Assembly: GCA_023415075.1 (NCBI GenBank)
Contig: JAEZLU010000287.1
Coordinates: 1 to 15,089, forward strand
Direction of reading: 5' to 3'
DNA length: 15,089 nt
From: Bacillota bacterium
Lineage (GTDB): Bacteria; Bacillota; Negativicutes; Sporomusales; UBA7701
A program made the translations under genes and the position numbers. Shown here one piece after another: positions 7,664 to 13,587 of the stretch (position 1 is the stretch's first letter; every line of letters starts with the position of its first letter). Under the pieces are notes generated by a model. That model was not told the DNA's origin. It was given only the letters and a program-made list of their open reading frames with translations, and ran no database searches.

Positions 7664-8266
7664 CTACCTCCTGGCGAACTCTTTCAAGACGAGCTTTATC
7701 AGTTGTTCGGCGCTCTGGCCGTCGGCTTTGACTTTGTGGATAAGGGGAATGATCTCGCCCTGGCTGTAACCGAGGGCAACAAGGGCCTGAAGCGCCTCCT
7801 GGGCGGCGTCCTGGACAGCGGCGCCGGTGAAGGCATCCAGCTTGGCCGCCGGCTGCTGGCCGGCACCCAGGCCGAGTTTATCCTTGAGTTCGAGAATAAG
7901 CCGTTCGGCCGTTTTTTTGCCGATGCCGGGGATGCGGGTCAGGAGGGCGGCGTTGTTCTGGCTGACGGCCACCCGGAAATCGGCCGGGTTGATGGCCGAC
8001 AGTACGCCGAGAGCCACCTTGGGACCAACGCCGGTGATACCGATAAGGTGTTGGAAAAGCTCGTACTCGTCGTTAGAATAGAAGCCGTACAGAAGCAAGG
8101 CGTCCTCGCGCACGTTGAGATACGTATAGAGGGTGGTCGTCGCATTAAGGGCAAGCTGCTGCCTGGTCGAGGACGGAATGAAGACCCGGTAGCCGACACC
8201 CTGGACGTCGAGAAAGCAGTATTCGCCGGATAACTGGGCTACTGTTCCTTTAAGATAACCGATCAT
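7664..8266 (-). CDS. ruvA: Holliday junction branch migration protein RuvA
   Basis: RuvA forms the tetramer that binds the four-way junction and loads RuvB. The 200-residue protein shows the N-terminal OB-fold start MIGYLKGTVAQL, two helix-hairpin-helix motifs (GITGVGPKVALGVLS at 76-90 and RIPGIGKKTAERLILELKDK at 111-130), a linker, and the C-terminal RuvB-binding domain (from about 150). The frame is open further upstream inside ruvC, but homology begins at this ATG. The ATG overlaps the ruvC stop by 4 bases (ATGA), a standard translational coupling. ruvB follows 6 bp after its stop. Confidence 0.98.
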   Translation of the reverse strand: MIGYLKGTVAQLSGEYCFLDVQGVGYRVFIPSSTRQQLALNATTTLYTYLNVREDALLLYGFYSNDEYELFQHLIGITGVGPKVALGVLSAINPADFRVAVSQNNAALLTRIPGIGKKTAERLILELKDKLGLGAGQQPAAKLDAFTGAAVQDAAQEALQALVALGYSQGEIIPLIHKVKADGQSAEQLIKLVLKEFARR

Positions 8267-8760
8267 CGCTTGCTTTCCCTCACTAAGCTCATGGTATGCG
8301 AATGGGCGGTGCAAATGGCCACCGCCAAGGCGTCGGCCACATCGTCGGGATGGGGTTTGGCCGGCAGGCAGAGGAGCTTCTGGGTCATATAAATGACCTG
8401 TTCCTTGGTGGCTTTGCCGTAGCCGACAACCGCCTGTTTGACCTGGAGCGGCGTACACTCCAGCACCGGAATGCCGTTCAGGGCGGCCGCGAGCAGGATG
8501 ACGCCGCGGGCCTGGCCGACCGACATGGCGGTGGTGACGTTCTTGTTGAAAAACAGCTTTTCGACGCCGACAATATCCGGCCGGTGCTTCTTCATCAGCC
8601 CGTCCAGTTCGCGGAAGATGACGGCCAGTCGGCTGGCCGCGTCCAGGGCGGGGCTTGTCTCAACCGCGCCGTAGGTGATGGCCTTGATGCGGCTGCCTTC
8701 GGCACAGACGAAGCCAAAGCCGCAAATGGCCGTTCCGGGGTCGATCCCCAGTATCAGCAT
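8263..8760 (-). CDS. ruvC: Crossover junction endodeoxyribonuclease RuvC
   Basis: Resolves Holliday junctions by paired nicks after RuvAB branch migration. The 165-residue protein begins MLILGIDPGTAICGFG and has the four acidic catalytic residues of the RNase H-like fold: Asp7, Glu67 (VGVEKLFF), and Asp140 and Asp143 in HPDDVADALAVA. Start taken at 8760, where family homology begins and a GGGAGG site lies about 7 bases upstream, although the frame remains open 93 bp further. It is the first gene of the ruvC-to-yajC run and ends in a 4-base overlap with ruvA. I found no LexA-type box upstream. Confidence 0.97.
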   Translation of the reverse strand: MLILGIDPGTAICGFGFVCAEGSRIKAITYGAVETSPALDAASRLAVIFRELDGLMKKHRPDIVGVEKLFFNKNVTTAMSVGQARGVILLAAALNGIPVLECTPLQVKQAVVGYGKATKEQVIYMTQKLLCLPAKPHPDDVADALAVAICTAHSHTMSLVRESKR

Positions 8761-9162
8761 GGTAAGCCCTCCCTTGTCAAACGGTAATTCGACGGCTTTT
8801 AACCGTATTCCTCCAATAGAGGGCGAAAGTATGTTTGCTGCAAAAAAAATCAAGCTGGAAATAAACGTCGCCTAGCTTCGTTACTCTCCAGCCTGAACTT
8901 GTTAATAAGAAACTTGTCGCCTTAGGCCGTTCAGAAGTGCCCAACTGCTAGGCGGCTCCGCCGGGCGTGCAGCGACGACGGCCCCGGATGGGCCTAGTGC
9001 CGAGCGCGCCATGGATGGCGTCAGCGCTCGGCAGCGTACTGGGAACGTACGCTAGCAAGCGCCCGCGGGAACAAGTGCGCCGTTCTTGGCGCTTCAGCGC
9101 TTTAGAACGGCGGCCTCCTCCTTGCGAGGACAACGCAGATGGGTGCTTATCAACGGCCGTAG
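8761..9162. other. 402-bp intergenic region between bofC-like gene and ruvC
   Basis: No convincing gene on either strand. The side nearest bofC (about 8945-9145) is packed with GC-rich stem-loops, described separately. The ruvC-proximal part (8761-8940) is more AT-rich, includes a run of eight A's on the plus strand (8842-8849), and probably holds the ruvC 5' untranslated region. I could not identify a strong promoter or a classical terminator. Plus-strand frame 8967-9257 and minus-strand frame 8948-9439 cross this DNA but look like chance frames in GC-rich sequence. Confidence 0.7.
8951..9130. repeat. Multi-stem-loop intergenic element (possible dispersed repeat or structured RNA)
   Basis: At least six inverted repeats fall within 180 bp. 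Plus-strand coordinates: GGCG/CGCC (8951-8962); GGCCC/GGGCC with loop CGGAT (8980-8994); GCCGAGCGC/GCGCTCGGC, a perfect 9-bp stem (8999-9032), enclosing GCCA/TGGC with loop TGGA; AGCGTAC/GTACGCT, 7 bp, with loop TGGGAAC (9033-9053); GCCGTTCT/AGAACGGC, 8 bp (9079-9111), enclosing GCGC/GCGC; and TCCTC/GAGGA (9116-9130). Such density is far above the rest of the window. It could be an intergenic palindromic repeat, a small mobile-element remnant or a non-coding RNA. The strand is undecided, and neither transcription nor other copies can be seen from here. Confidence 0.5.
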
Positions 9163-9729
9163 TTAGCGGGATTGCATGCCTTCCAGGGTCCGGAGAACCT
9201 CCTCCCGCGACTGAACTACAAGGCCGTGTCGCAGTTCCTCCTGGTCTTCCGGGCTGAGATCGCTCGCCGGAATCCGGGTAACTTCCCGAATTATGGCCCG
9301 TGGCCCGGGTTTGCCGGAGAAGACGGCCACAAAACCGTCCTTGAGGCCGATGAACATGTTGTTGGCATGCTCGCGGCAATAGCTGCCCACTGCCAGCGAC
9401 ATCTCGACTTCCCGCGGATCGAACTTGTCGATCGTCCAACCGGTGTATACTTTCTGCACCTGGTTCAGGTTCAGGCCTATGAGGTTGTCGGCCGGTTTAC
9501 TGCGGAAAATCTCCTCGTCCCCGCATTTCAGATATACTATTTTTTGGACCAACTCGGTGTCGGCACCGATTTTTATCCTGGAATCCTGGCGGGCAACCTC
9601 GGACGGCGGCGGCCTTAGCCCGTCCGACCACGACAGGAAGCCGGCGAAATAGGCGGCCAGCCCCAGCAGCAAAGCAACAGCCGAAGCCAGCCAAAACCGC
9701 TTTTTGGCTATTTTGGGAAACGGCAACAT
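9163..9729 (-). CDS. bofC: BofC-like forespore regulator, membrane-anchored
   Basis: The 188-residue protein has a basic N-terminus, one hydrophobic segment (about 12-32) acting as signal or anchor, and a C-terminal region GSYCREHANNMFIGLKDGFV (115-134) then AVFSGKPG that fits the BofC C-terminal domain. In Bacillus, BofC is made in the forespore, acts in the intermembrane space and restrains SpoIVB-triggered pro-sigma-K processing. The frame is open to 9780, but the start at 9729 is preferred: AGAGGAG lies 8-9 bases upstream and the protein then begins directly with the basic/hydrophobic leader. A putative forespore promoter lies just upstream. The N-terminal half (35-110) is divergent, so function is inferred from the C-terminal domain only. 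Confidence 0.8.
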   Translation of the reverse strand: MLPFPKIAKKRFWLASAVALLLGLAAYFAGFLSWSDGLRPPPSEVARQDSRIKIGADTELVQKIVYLKCGDEEIFRSKPADNLIGLNLNQVQKVYTGWTIDKFDPREVEMSLAVGSYCREHANNMFIGLKDGFVAVFSGKPGPRAIIREVTRIPASDLSPEDQEELRHGLVVQSREEVLRTLEGMQSR

Positions 9730-9760
9730 CGTAAACACTCCTCTTACTGATGTTGTCCCC

Positions 9761-9789
9761 ATTATTGCCAAAATAAGCAAAAGTTATAC
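9761..9789 (-). promoter_or_regulatory. Putative sigma-F/sigma-G type forespore promoter for the bofC-like gene
   Basis: On the minus strand GTATA (9785-9789), a 15-base spacer, and GGCAATAAT (9761-9769) match the forespore sigma-F pattern (GYWTA, about 15-16 bases, GGnrAnAnT), which overlaps with sigma-G specificity. The -10 element ends 31 bases before the ATG, leaving room for a short leader with the AGAGGAG ribosome binding site. It sits directly below the yebC terminator, so the gene appears to be an independent unit. The match is by eye; the consensus is from Bacillus. Confidence 0.5.
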
Positions 9790-9790
9790 A

Positions 9791-9824
9791 AATAACCCCC
9801 CGGCTTGAAAGCCGGGGGGTTATT
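9791..9824 (-). terminator. Rho-independent terminator of yebC
   Basis: A perfect inverted repeat AATAACCCCCCGGC / GCCGGGGGGTTATT (14 bp) around TTGAAA, 17 bp after the yebC stop. On the minus strand it is followed by a T-rich stretch (TTTGTATAACTTTT), giving an intrinsic terminator for yebC. The A/T-rich base of the stem means it could also stop weak plus-strand transcription. Confidence 0.9.
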
Positions 9825-9841
9825 GCGAAAAACGGTCTATG

Positions 9842-10585
9842 CTACTCTTCCAGCAGGTCTTCGTCAAGGTCAACGTTGGTATAGACTTCCTGGACATCGT
9901 CGTGGTCCTCGAGAGCGTCCATAAGTTTGAGCATTTTGACGGCGTCGTCGCCGGTAAGCTCGACCGTAGTCTGCGGCACCATGGTTATCTGGGCGGTGGT
10001 CACCGTGACCTTGGCCTTTTCGAGGGCTTCGCGCACACTCTCCCAGTCGTCGGGGGCAGTGGTTATCTCATACTGATCGTCTTCGGCCTTGAAGTCCTCG
10101 GCCCCGGCCTCGATGGCCAGCAGCATAAGGTCCTCCTCATTAATGGCCGGCGCCTTGTCAACCAGGAAAAGACCCTTTTTGTCGAACATCCAGTTGACGC
10201 AGCCCGATTCGCCGAGGTTGCCGCCGTACTTGGTAAAGAGGTGGCGGATATCGGCCGCCGTACGGTTGCGGTTATCGGTCATAATTTCCAGCAGAACAGC
10301 CACGCCGCCGGGGCCGTAGCCTTCGTAGAGTATTTCTTCGTAGTTGCCGCCATCCAGGGCCCCCTGGCCTTTCTGGATGGCCCGCTGGATGTTATCCTTG
10401 GGAATATTGTTCTCCTTGGCTTTCTGAAGCGCCAGCTTAAGCCGCATGTTGCCGCTAGGGTCGGCACCGCCCATCCGCACGGCGATGGTTATCTCGCGAC
10501 TTATTTTGGTGGTCACCTTGCCGCGGATGGCGTCGACTTTGCCTTTACGGCGTTTGATATTTGCCCATTTAGAGTGTCCTGACAT
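9842..10585 (-). CDS. YebC/PmpR-family protein
   Basis: The 247-residue protein opens with the hallmark MSGHSKWANIKRRKGKVDAI and keeps the three-domain YebC layout, including the VRMGGADPSGNMRLKLALQK region and the acidic C-terminus. Members were first described as DNA-binding transcriptional regulators (PmpR). More recent work on the YebC family, including YebC2/YeeI, ties it to translation and relief of ribosome stalling. Which applies here is not visible. The start is at 10585, not the upstream ATG at 10603: homology begins here, and GGAGG lies about 8 bases upstream, inside the longer frame. It has its own plausible promoter and a strong terminator, so it is probably monocistronic. Confidence 0.95.
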   Translation of the reverse strand: MSGHSKWANIKRRKGKVDAIRGKVTTKISREITIAVRMGGADPSGNMRLKLALQKAKENNIPKDNIQRAIQKGQGALDGGNYEEILYEGYGPGGVAVLLEIMTDNRNRTAADIRHLFTKYGGNLGESGCVNWMFDKKGLFLVDKAPAINEEDLMLLAIEAGAEDFKAEDDQYEITTAPDDWESVREALEKAKVTVTTAQITMVPQTTVELTGDDAVKMLKLMDALEDHDDVQEVYTNVDLDEDLLEE

Positions 10586-10618
10586 GCCGTTTCCCTCCAA
10601 CATTCTAGGTCAGGCAAT

Positions 10619-10647
10619 ATTTTAGCATAAGCTGAGCGTTTTGGGAA
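10619..10647 (-). promoter_or_regulatory. Putative sigma-A promoter of yebC
   Basis: On the minus strand TTCCCA (10642-10647; 4 of 6 matches to TTGACA) and TAAAAT (10619-10624; 5 of 6 matches to TATAAT) are separated by 17 bases. The predicted transcription start would give a leader of about 27 nt containing the GGAGG site. This fits a gene that starts 99 bp after the hydrogenase stop, but no terminator is seen between them, so read-through is also possible. Confidence 0.4.
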
Positions 10648-10684
10648 GAGCGCCGGCCGGAAAAGTAACTGCTGTTATTTTTCC

Positions 10685-12172
10685 TCATGAACGGTGCCAG
10701 GAATCCTTGCCGGCTCTGGCCACGGCGTCCGGATTTTCGGGAGCGGCCGTCGCCGCGGCGCCGGTTGCGTATATTTCGACAAGCTTGCCGCCGATTGCCT
10801 GATCGATCAGTATTCCCGAGCCGCCGACACAGCCTCCCGGGCAGGCCATCCCTTCGAGGAAGTTGCCTTCACCTGCCTGCAGTTTGGCCAGGGCGGCCTT
10901 GCAATCGGCCAGGCCGTCGGCCCGCAAAGGCTTTAGTTCGGCTGTGGGGGCGATGTCGGCCAGGACGGCGGCCACCGCCTGGGTAACGCCGCCGGCGCGG
11001 GCGAAGTTGACGCCGGCCCGCGAGGACGCCGGGACCATCGGCTCGGCCTCAATCTCGGCGACATTGATGTCGGCCCCCACCAGCATGGCGGCTACCTCTT
11101 CAAAGGTGAGGACATAATCGACCAGGCCGCCGCTCCTGCGGGCCTCTTCTTTTTTGCCGGTGCAAGGACCGATGAAGACGACGACGGCCTCTGCATCCTC
11201 CTCTTTGATCAGTTTCGCGGTCGCAACCATCGGCGAAACGGTTGTCGACACCTTATCGGCGGCTGCCGGCGAATGCTTGGTGACCATGGCGGCGAAGGCT
11301 GGACAGCAGGAAGTGGTCATGTACGGCTGGTGGTTTGGTACGGCCTCGACGAACTCGCGGGCTTCAGCCAGGGCGACGATATCGGCGCCCACGGAAGCTT
11401 CGACGACGTCGGCGAAACCCATCCGCCGCAGTCCGGCCACAATCTGGGCCGGCTTGACCTTGGGGCCGAACTGGCCGACAAAGGTCGGAGCCAGCAGGGC
11501 ATGAACCTTCCTGCCCTGACGAAGCTGCCGGATTACCTGGACGATCGCCGACCAGTCGGCGATGGCGCCAAACGGGCAGGCTTGTTTGCAGGCGCCGCAA
11601 CTGACGCATTTGTCCTGGTCGATGTACGCCCGCCGGTCGCTGCCGGCAGTGACGGCTTTGAGGTCGCAGGCCCGCTCGCAGGGGCGGCTGATTTCGATGA
11701 TCGCCCCATAGGAGCACGACCGCTTGCACAAGCCGCACTCTACGCATTTCGCCTTGTCGATGTAGGCCCGGTTCTGAACCACCATTATCGCCTTGCGGGG
11801 ACAACTGGCGATGCAGTTGTGCGCCAGGCAGTTGCGACAGGCGTCGGTAACCAGGAACTTGTCGATCGGACAACGGTCGCAGGCCTCCGGCAGCACATTC
11901 ATCACCGGCAGGTCGGCCGTCTGGCCGTCCAGGGCGGCCTGGGCCGCTTGGTCGAGCGGCGTGCCGATCGGCTGGCTTAGAGCGAGGTTGATGCGATCCT
12001 TAAGAACGGCCCGCTCCTTATGGACGCAGCAGCGGTAGCGGGGGCCGTCTTCAGTGACCACCGTGCTGAGGATTTCGGTTATATCAGTCGCCAGGCGGCC
12101 GGCAAAGGTCAGCCGGCTGATTTCCGCCAGAACCTTGCGCCGCAGTTTTGCGACCTCACTTAGCTGGAACAT
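10685..12172 (-). CDS. [FeFe] hydrogenase, group B type, with N-terminal Fe-S domains
   Basis: Predicted cytoplasmic ferredoxin-linked hydrogenase, 495 residues. Before the catalytic domain there are 16 cysteines (98, 101, 112, 115, 120, 124, 143, 146, 149, 153, 165, 169, 189, 192, 195, 199), enough for up to four [4Fe-4S] clusters; two typical ferredoxin motifs are CVECGLCKRSC and CVSCGACKQAC. H-cluster motifs: L1 TTSCCPAF (286-293, proton-relay Cys289 present), L2 GPCTGKKEE (335-343), L3 EGMACPGGCVGGSG (440-453), so the ligands are Cys290, Cys337, Cys444 and Cys448. GPC in place of MPC and Phe in place of Trp after L1 fit group B rather than classical group A. GGAGG lies 7 bases before ATG. 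It follows the ferredoxin gene by 16 bp. The direction of catalysis is unknown. Confidence 0.93.
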   Translation of the reverse strand: MFQLSEVAKLRRKVLAEISRLTFAGRLATDITEILSTVVTEDGPRYRCCVHKERAVLKDRINLALSQPIGTPLDQAAQAALDGQTADLPVMNVLPEACDRCPIDKFLVTDACRNCLAHNCIASCPRKAIMVVQNRAYIDKAKCVECGLCKRSCSYGAIIEISRPCERACDLKAVTAGSDRRAYIDQDKCVSCGACKQACPFGAIADWSAIVQVIRQLRQGRKVHALLAPTFVGQFGPKVKPAQIVAGLRRMGFADVVEASVGADIVALAEAREFVEAVPNHQPYMTTSCCPAFAAMVTKHSPAAADKVSTTVSPMVATAKLIKEEDAEAVVVFIGPCTGKKEEARRSGGLVDYVLTFEEVAAMLVGADINVAEIEAEPMVPASSRAGVNFARAGGVTQAVAAVLADIAPTAELKPLRADGLADCKAALAKLQAGEGNFLEGMACPGGCVGGSGILIDQAIGGKLVEIYATGAAATAAPENPDAVARAGKDSWHRS

Positions 12173-12188
12173 GCTTTACCTCCGGTTG

Positions 12189-12422
12189 TTATAAACTATC
12201 TTCGATAACCGCCAGCAGGCGGTCGGGGGTCATTTCGGCCAGAACAACGCCGTTAATCCTTACGGTCGGACCTTTGCGGCAACTCTTGAGGCAGGTGACG
12301 CCCCTAAGGTCGATCCGCACCCGCCGCTCGGGCGGCAAAGCTTCGATGGCGCTCAGGAGGGCCTGGGAGCCCATAAGATGGCAGGATGTTCCGAGACATA
12401 CTTCGATAATCAGCGTAGCCAT
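12189..12422 (-). CDS. Thioredoxin-like [2Fe-2S] ferredoxin, NuoE/HydC-like
   Basis: A 77-residue protein of the thioredoxin-like [2Fe-2S] fold, the stand-alone version of the NuoE C-terminal domain. The four ligands are visible as EVCLGTSCHLMG (Cys9, Cys14) and GVTCLKSCRKGP (Cys44, Cys48), a C-x4-C / C-x3-C arrangement. It is likely an electron carrier for the hydrogenase that follows 16 bp later, or for the sensor two genes upstream. A strong AAAGGAG site lies about 8 bases before ATG. The gap to the preceding phosphatase is 13 bp, so all are one operon. Confidence 0.92.
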   Translation of the reverse strand: MATLIIEVCLGTSCHLMGSQALLSAIEALPPERRVRIDLRGVTCLKSCRKGPTVRINGVVLAEMTPDRLLAVIEDSL

Positions 12423-12435
12423 TGGTTGGTCTCCT

Positions 12436-13587
12436 TTACACCCATTCGATGGTTACTTGCTTGCCGAGGGCCTCGAGTTTCTCCCGCAACTGGCCAAGAA
12501 CCTGACCCTTTATATTAATCTGGGATGGGAAATTGGGGTTTTGGTGGGCCGGGTTGACGGCCGTGCCGGCCAGCACTTCGATAGTGTCGGCCTCCAAAAG
12601 CAGACGGGCCAGCATGGTGGCGCCGTCGCGCCTTTCCTGGCCCCGCAGGGCTTTGGGCCGTGCCAGGCGGGAGGTGGCGGCCGTGAGGGTCAGCACCCCT
12701 TCGGTTGTAAGATCGATGCCTTCTATGGAAGCGGTCGGCGGTATCTCCGGATCGTCGTAGGCCAGTTCGACCCTTACCGGCCGGCCGGTAATCCGGCCGA
12801 CGATGTTGGCGGTTGTGCCGCCGGCAATAACCCGCCGGCCGGGACTGCGCAAGAAGCGCTTGACAATCATTTCGTCCATGTCCCGGTTGGCCGGGGGACC
12901 AGTCAGCAGGGTAAGCTGGCGCGGCCGGCGGATTTTGACGGCAACGACGGTTGAGTCGTCGCCGGGGCGGCCCATGTAGTAGCCGTTGCAGCAGTCCAGT
13001 ATCCGGCCGGCGATCGTCTCGGCATCATTTTCCGCCAGGCCGGCAGCCGCCAATTCGCCGGCGATACCCTGCCAGTTCCAGCCAAGCTTCAAAAGGCCGC
13101 CGATGCCGGCGTGGATGACACCGTCGCTGACGGCGACTACGACGTCATCCTCCTGCAGCTGAAGGCTGCCTTCGCGGATGGCCTTGCCGGCTACAAGCTT
13201 TTCACGGGTGGGGATGGCGACTACCTTGCCGCCGCGCAGGAGAAAGGAAGCCGGGCAGTCGAACTCGACGATCCGCACCTCACCTGACGACAGTATTTTT
13301 ACAATATGGAGGGTCGAATAGGCAATCTTTCGTTCGCGGCAGACCGGCAGGGTCTGGGCGATAGTGTTGACAACCTCGGGCAGCGGCACATCCCGCTTTA
13401 ATAGCGATGAAGCGATCTTGGTCGTCAGGGTCGCCAGGATGTTGGCCTTGACACCGCTGCCCAGTCCGTCGGACAGGACGACGGTGGTAGTCCGGTCGCC
13501 GCGGCTTATTTCCACTTTGTCGCCACACAGCTCCTCGCCGGTTTTTGCGAGCTGGGCGACGGCGATTTCGGCGTAGAGGGCAGCCAT
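12436..13587 (-). CDS. SpoIIE/PP2C-family phosphatase with C-terminal extension, hydrogenase-linked
   Basis: The first ~220 of 383 residues form a PP2C/SpoIIE phosphatase with metal ligands in CGDKVEI (Asp23), VLSDGLGSG (Asp40), VAVSDGV (Asp155) and RPGDDSTVVAV (Asp210/211). Residues ~225-383 are a separate domain containing VIAGGTTANIVGRITGR and EGIDLTTEGVLTL, which I do not recognise as a named family, though it recurs in my memory of clostridial phosphatases of this type. The ATG overlaps the stop of the hydrogenase-like sensor by one base (TGATG), so the two are made together. Known PAS-linked [FeFe]-hydrogenase sensors sit next to such phosphatases, so a role as output enzyme of the sensor is inferred. 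The phosphoprotein target is not in the window. Confidence 0.9.
   Translation of the reverse strand: MAALYAEIAVAQLAKTGEELCGDKVEISRGDRTTTVVLSDGLGSGVKANILATLTTKIASSLLKRDVPLPEVVNTIAQTLPVCRERKIAYSTLHIVKILSSGEVRIVEFDCPASFLLRGGKVVAIPTREKLVAGKAIREGSLQLQEDDVVVAVSDGVIHAGIGGLLKLGWNWQGIAGELAAAGLAENDAETIAGRILDCCNGYYMGRPGDDSTVVAVKIRRPRQLTLLTGPPANRDMDEMIVKRFLRSPGRRVIAGGTTANIVGRITGRPVRVELAYDDPEIPPTASIEGIDLTTEGVLTLTAATSRLARPKALRGQERRDGATMLARLLLEADTIEVLAGTAVNPAHQNPNFPSQINIKGQVLGQLREKLEALGKQVTIEWV

Noticed and set aside
7046..8233. Long plus-strand frame (395 residues) antisense to ruvB and ruvA
   Set aside because: Covers two certain genes on the other strand, has no family motif and no good ribosome binding site.
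8826..8853. Possible ruvC promoter TTGATT-16-TACTTT on the minus strand
   Set aside because: The -35 matches 4 of 6 and the -10 only 3 of 6 consensus bases; too weak to list as a feature although a ruvC promoter must be nearby unless transcription comes through from bofC.
8951..9130. RNase P RNA, tmRNA, 6S RNA or group II intron domain V as an identity for the hairpin array
   Set aside because: I looked for the RNase P core GAGGAAAGTCC, a tmRNA CCA end and a domain V-like GAGCCGT...ACGGTTC hairpin on both strands and found none.
8967..9257. Plus-strand frame of 96 residues in the intergenic hairpin region
   Set aside because: It consists mostly of the inverted-repeat DNA and then runs antisense into bofC; arginine-rich and without motifs, so the structure of the DNA explains it better than a protein.
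8948..9439. Minus-strand frame of 163 residues overlapping the end of bofC
   Set aside because: Out of frame with bofC over most of its length, with biased composition and no ribosome binding site.
10586..10603. Upstream ATG giving six extra residues on the YebC-family protein
   Set aside because: The extension precedes the invariant MSGHSKW start and overlaps the GGAGG ribosome binding site used by the internal ATG.
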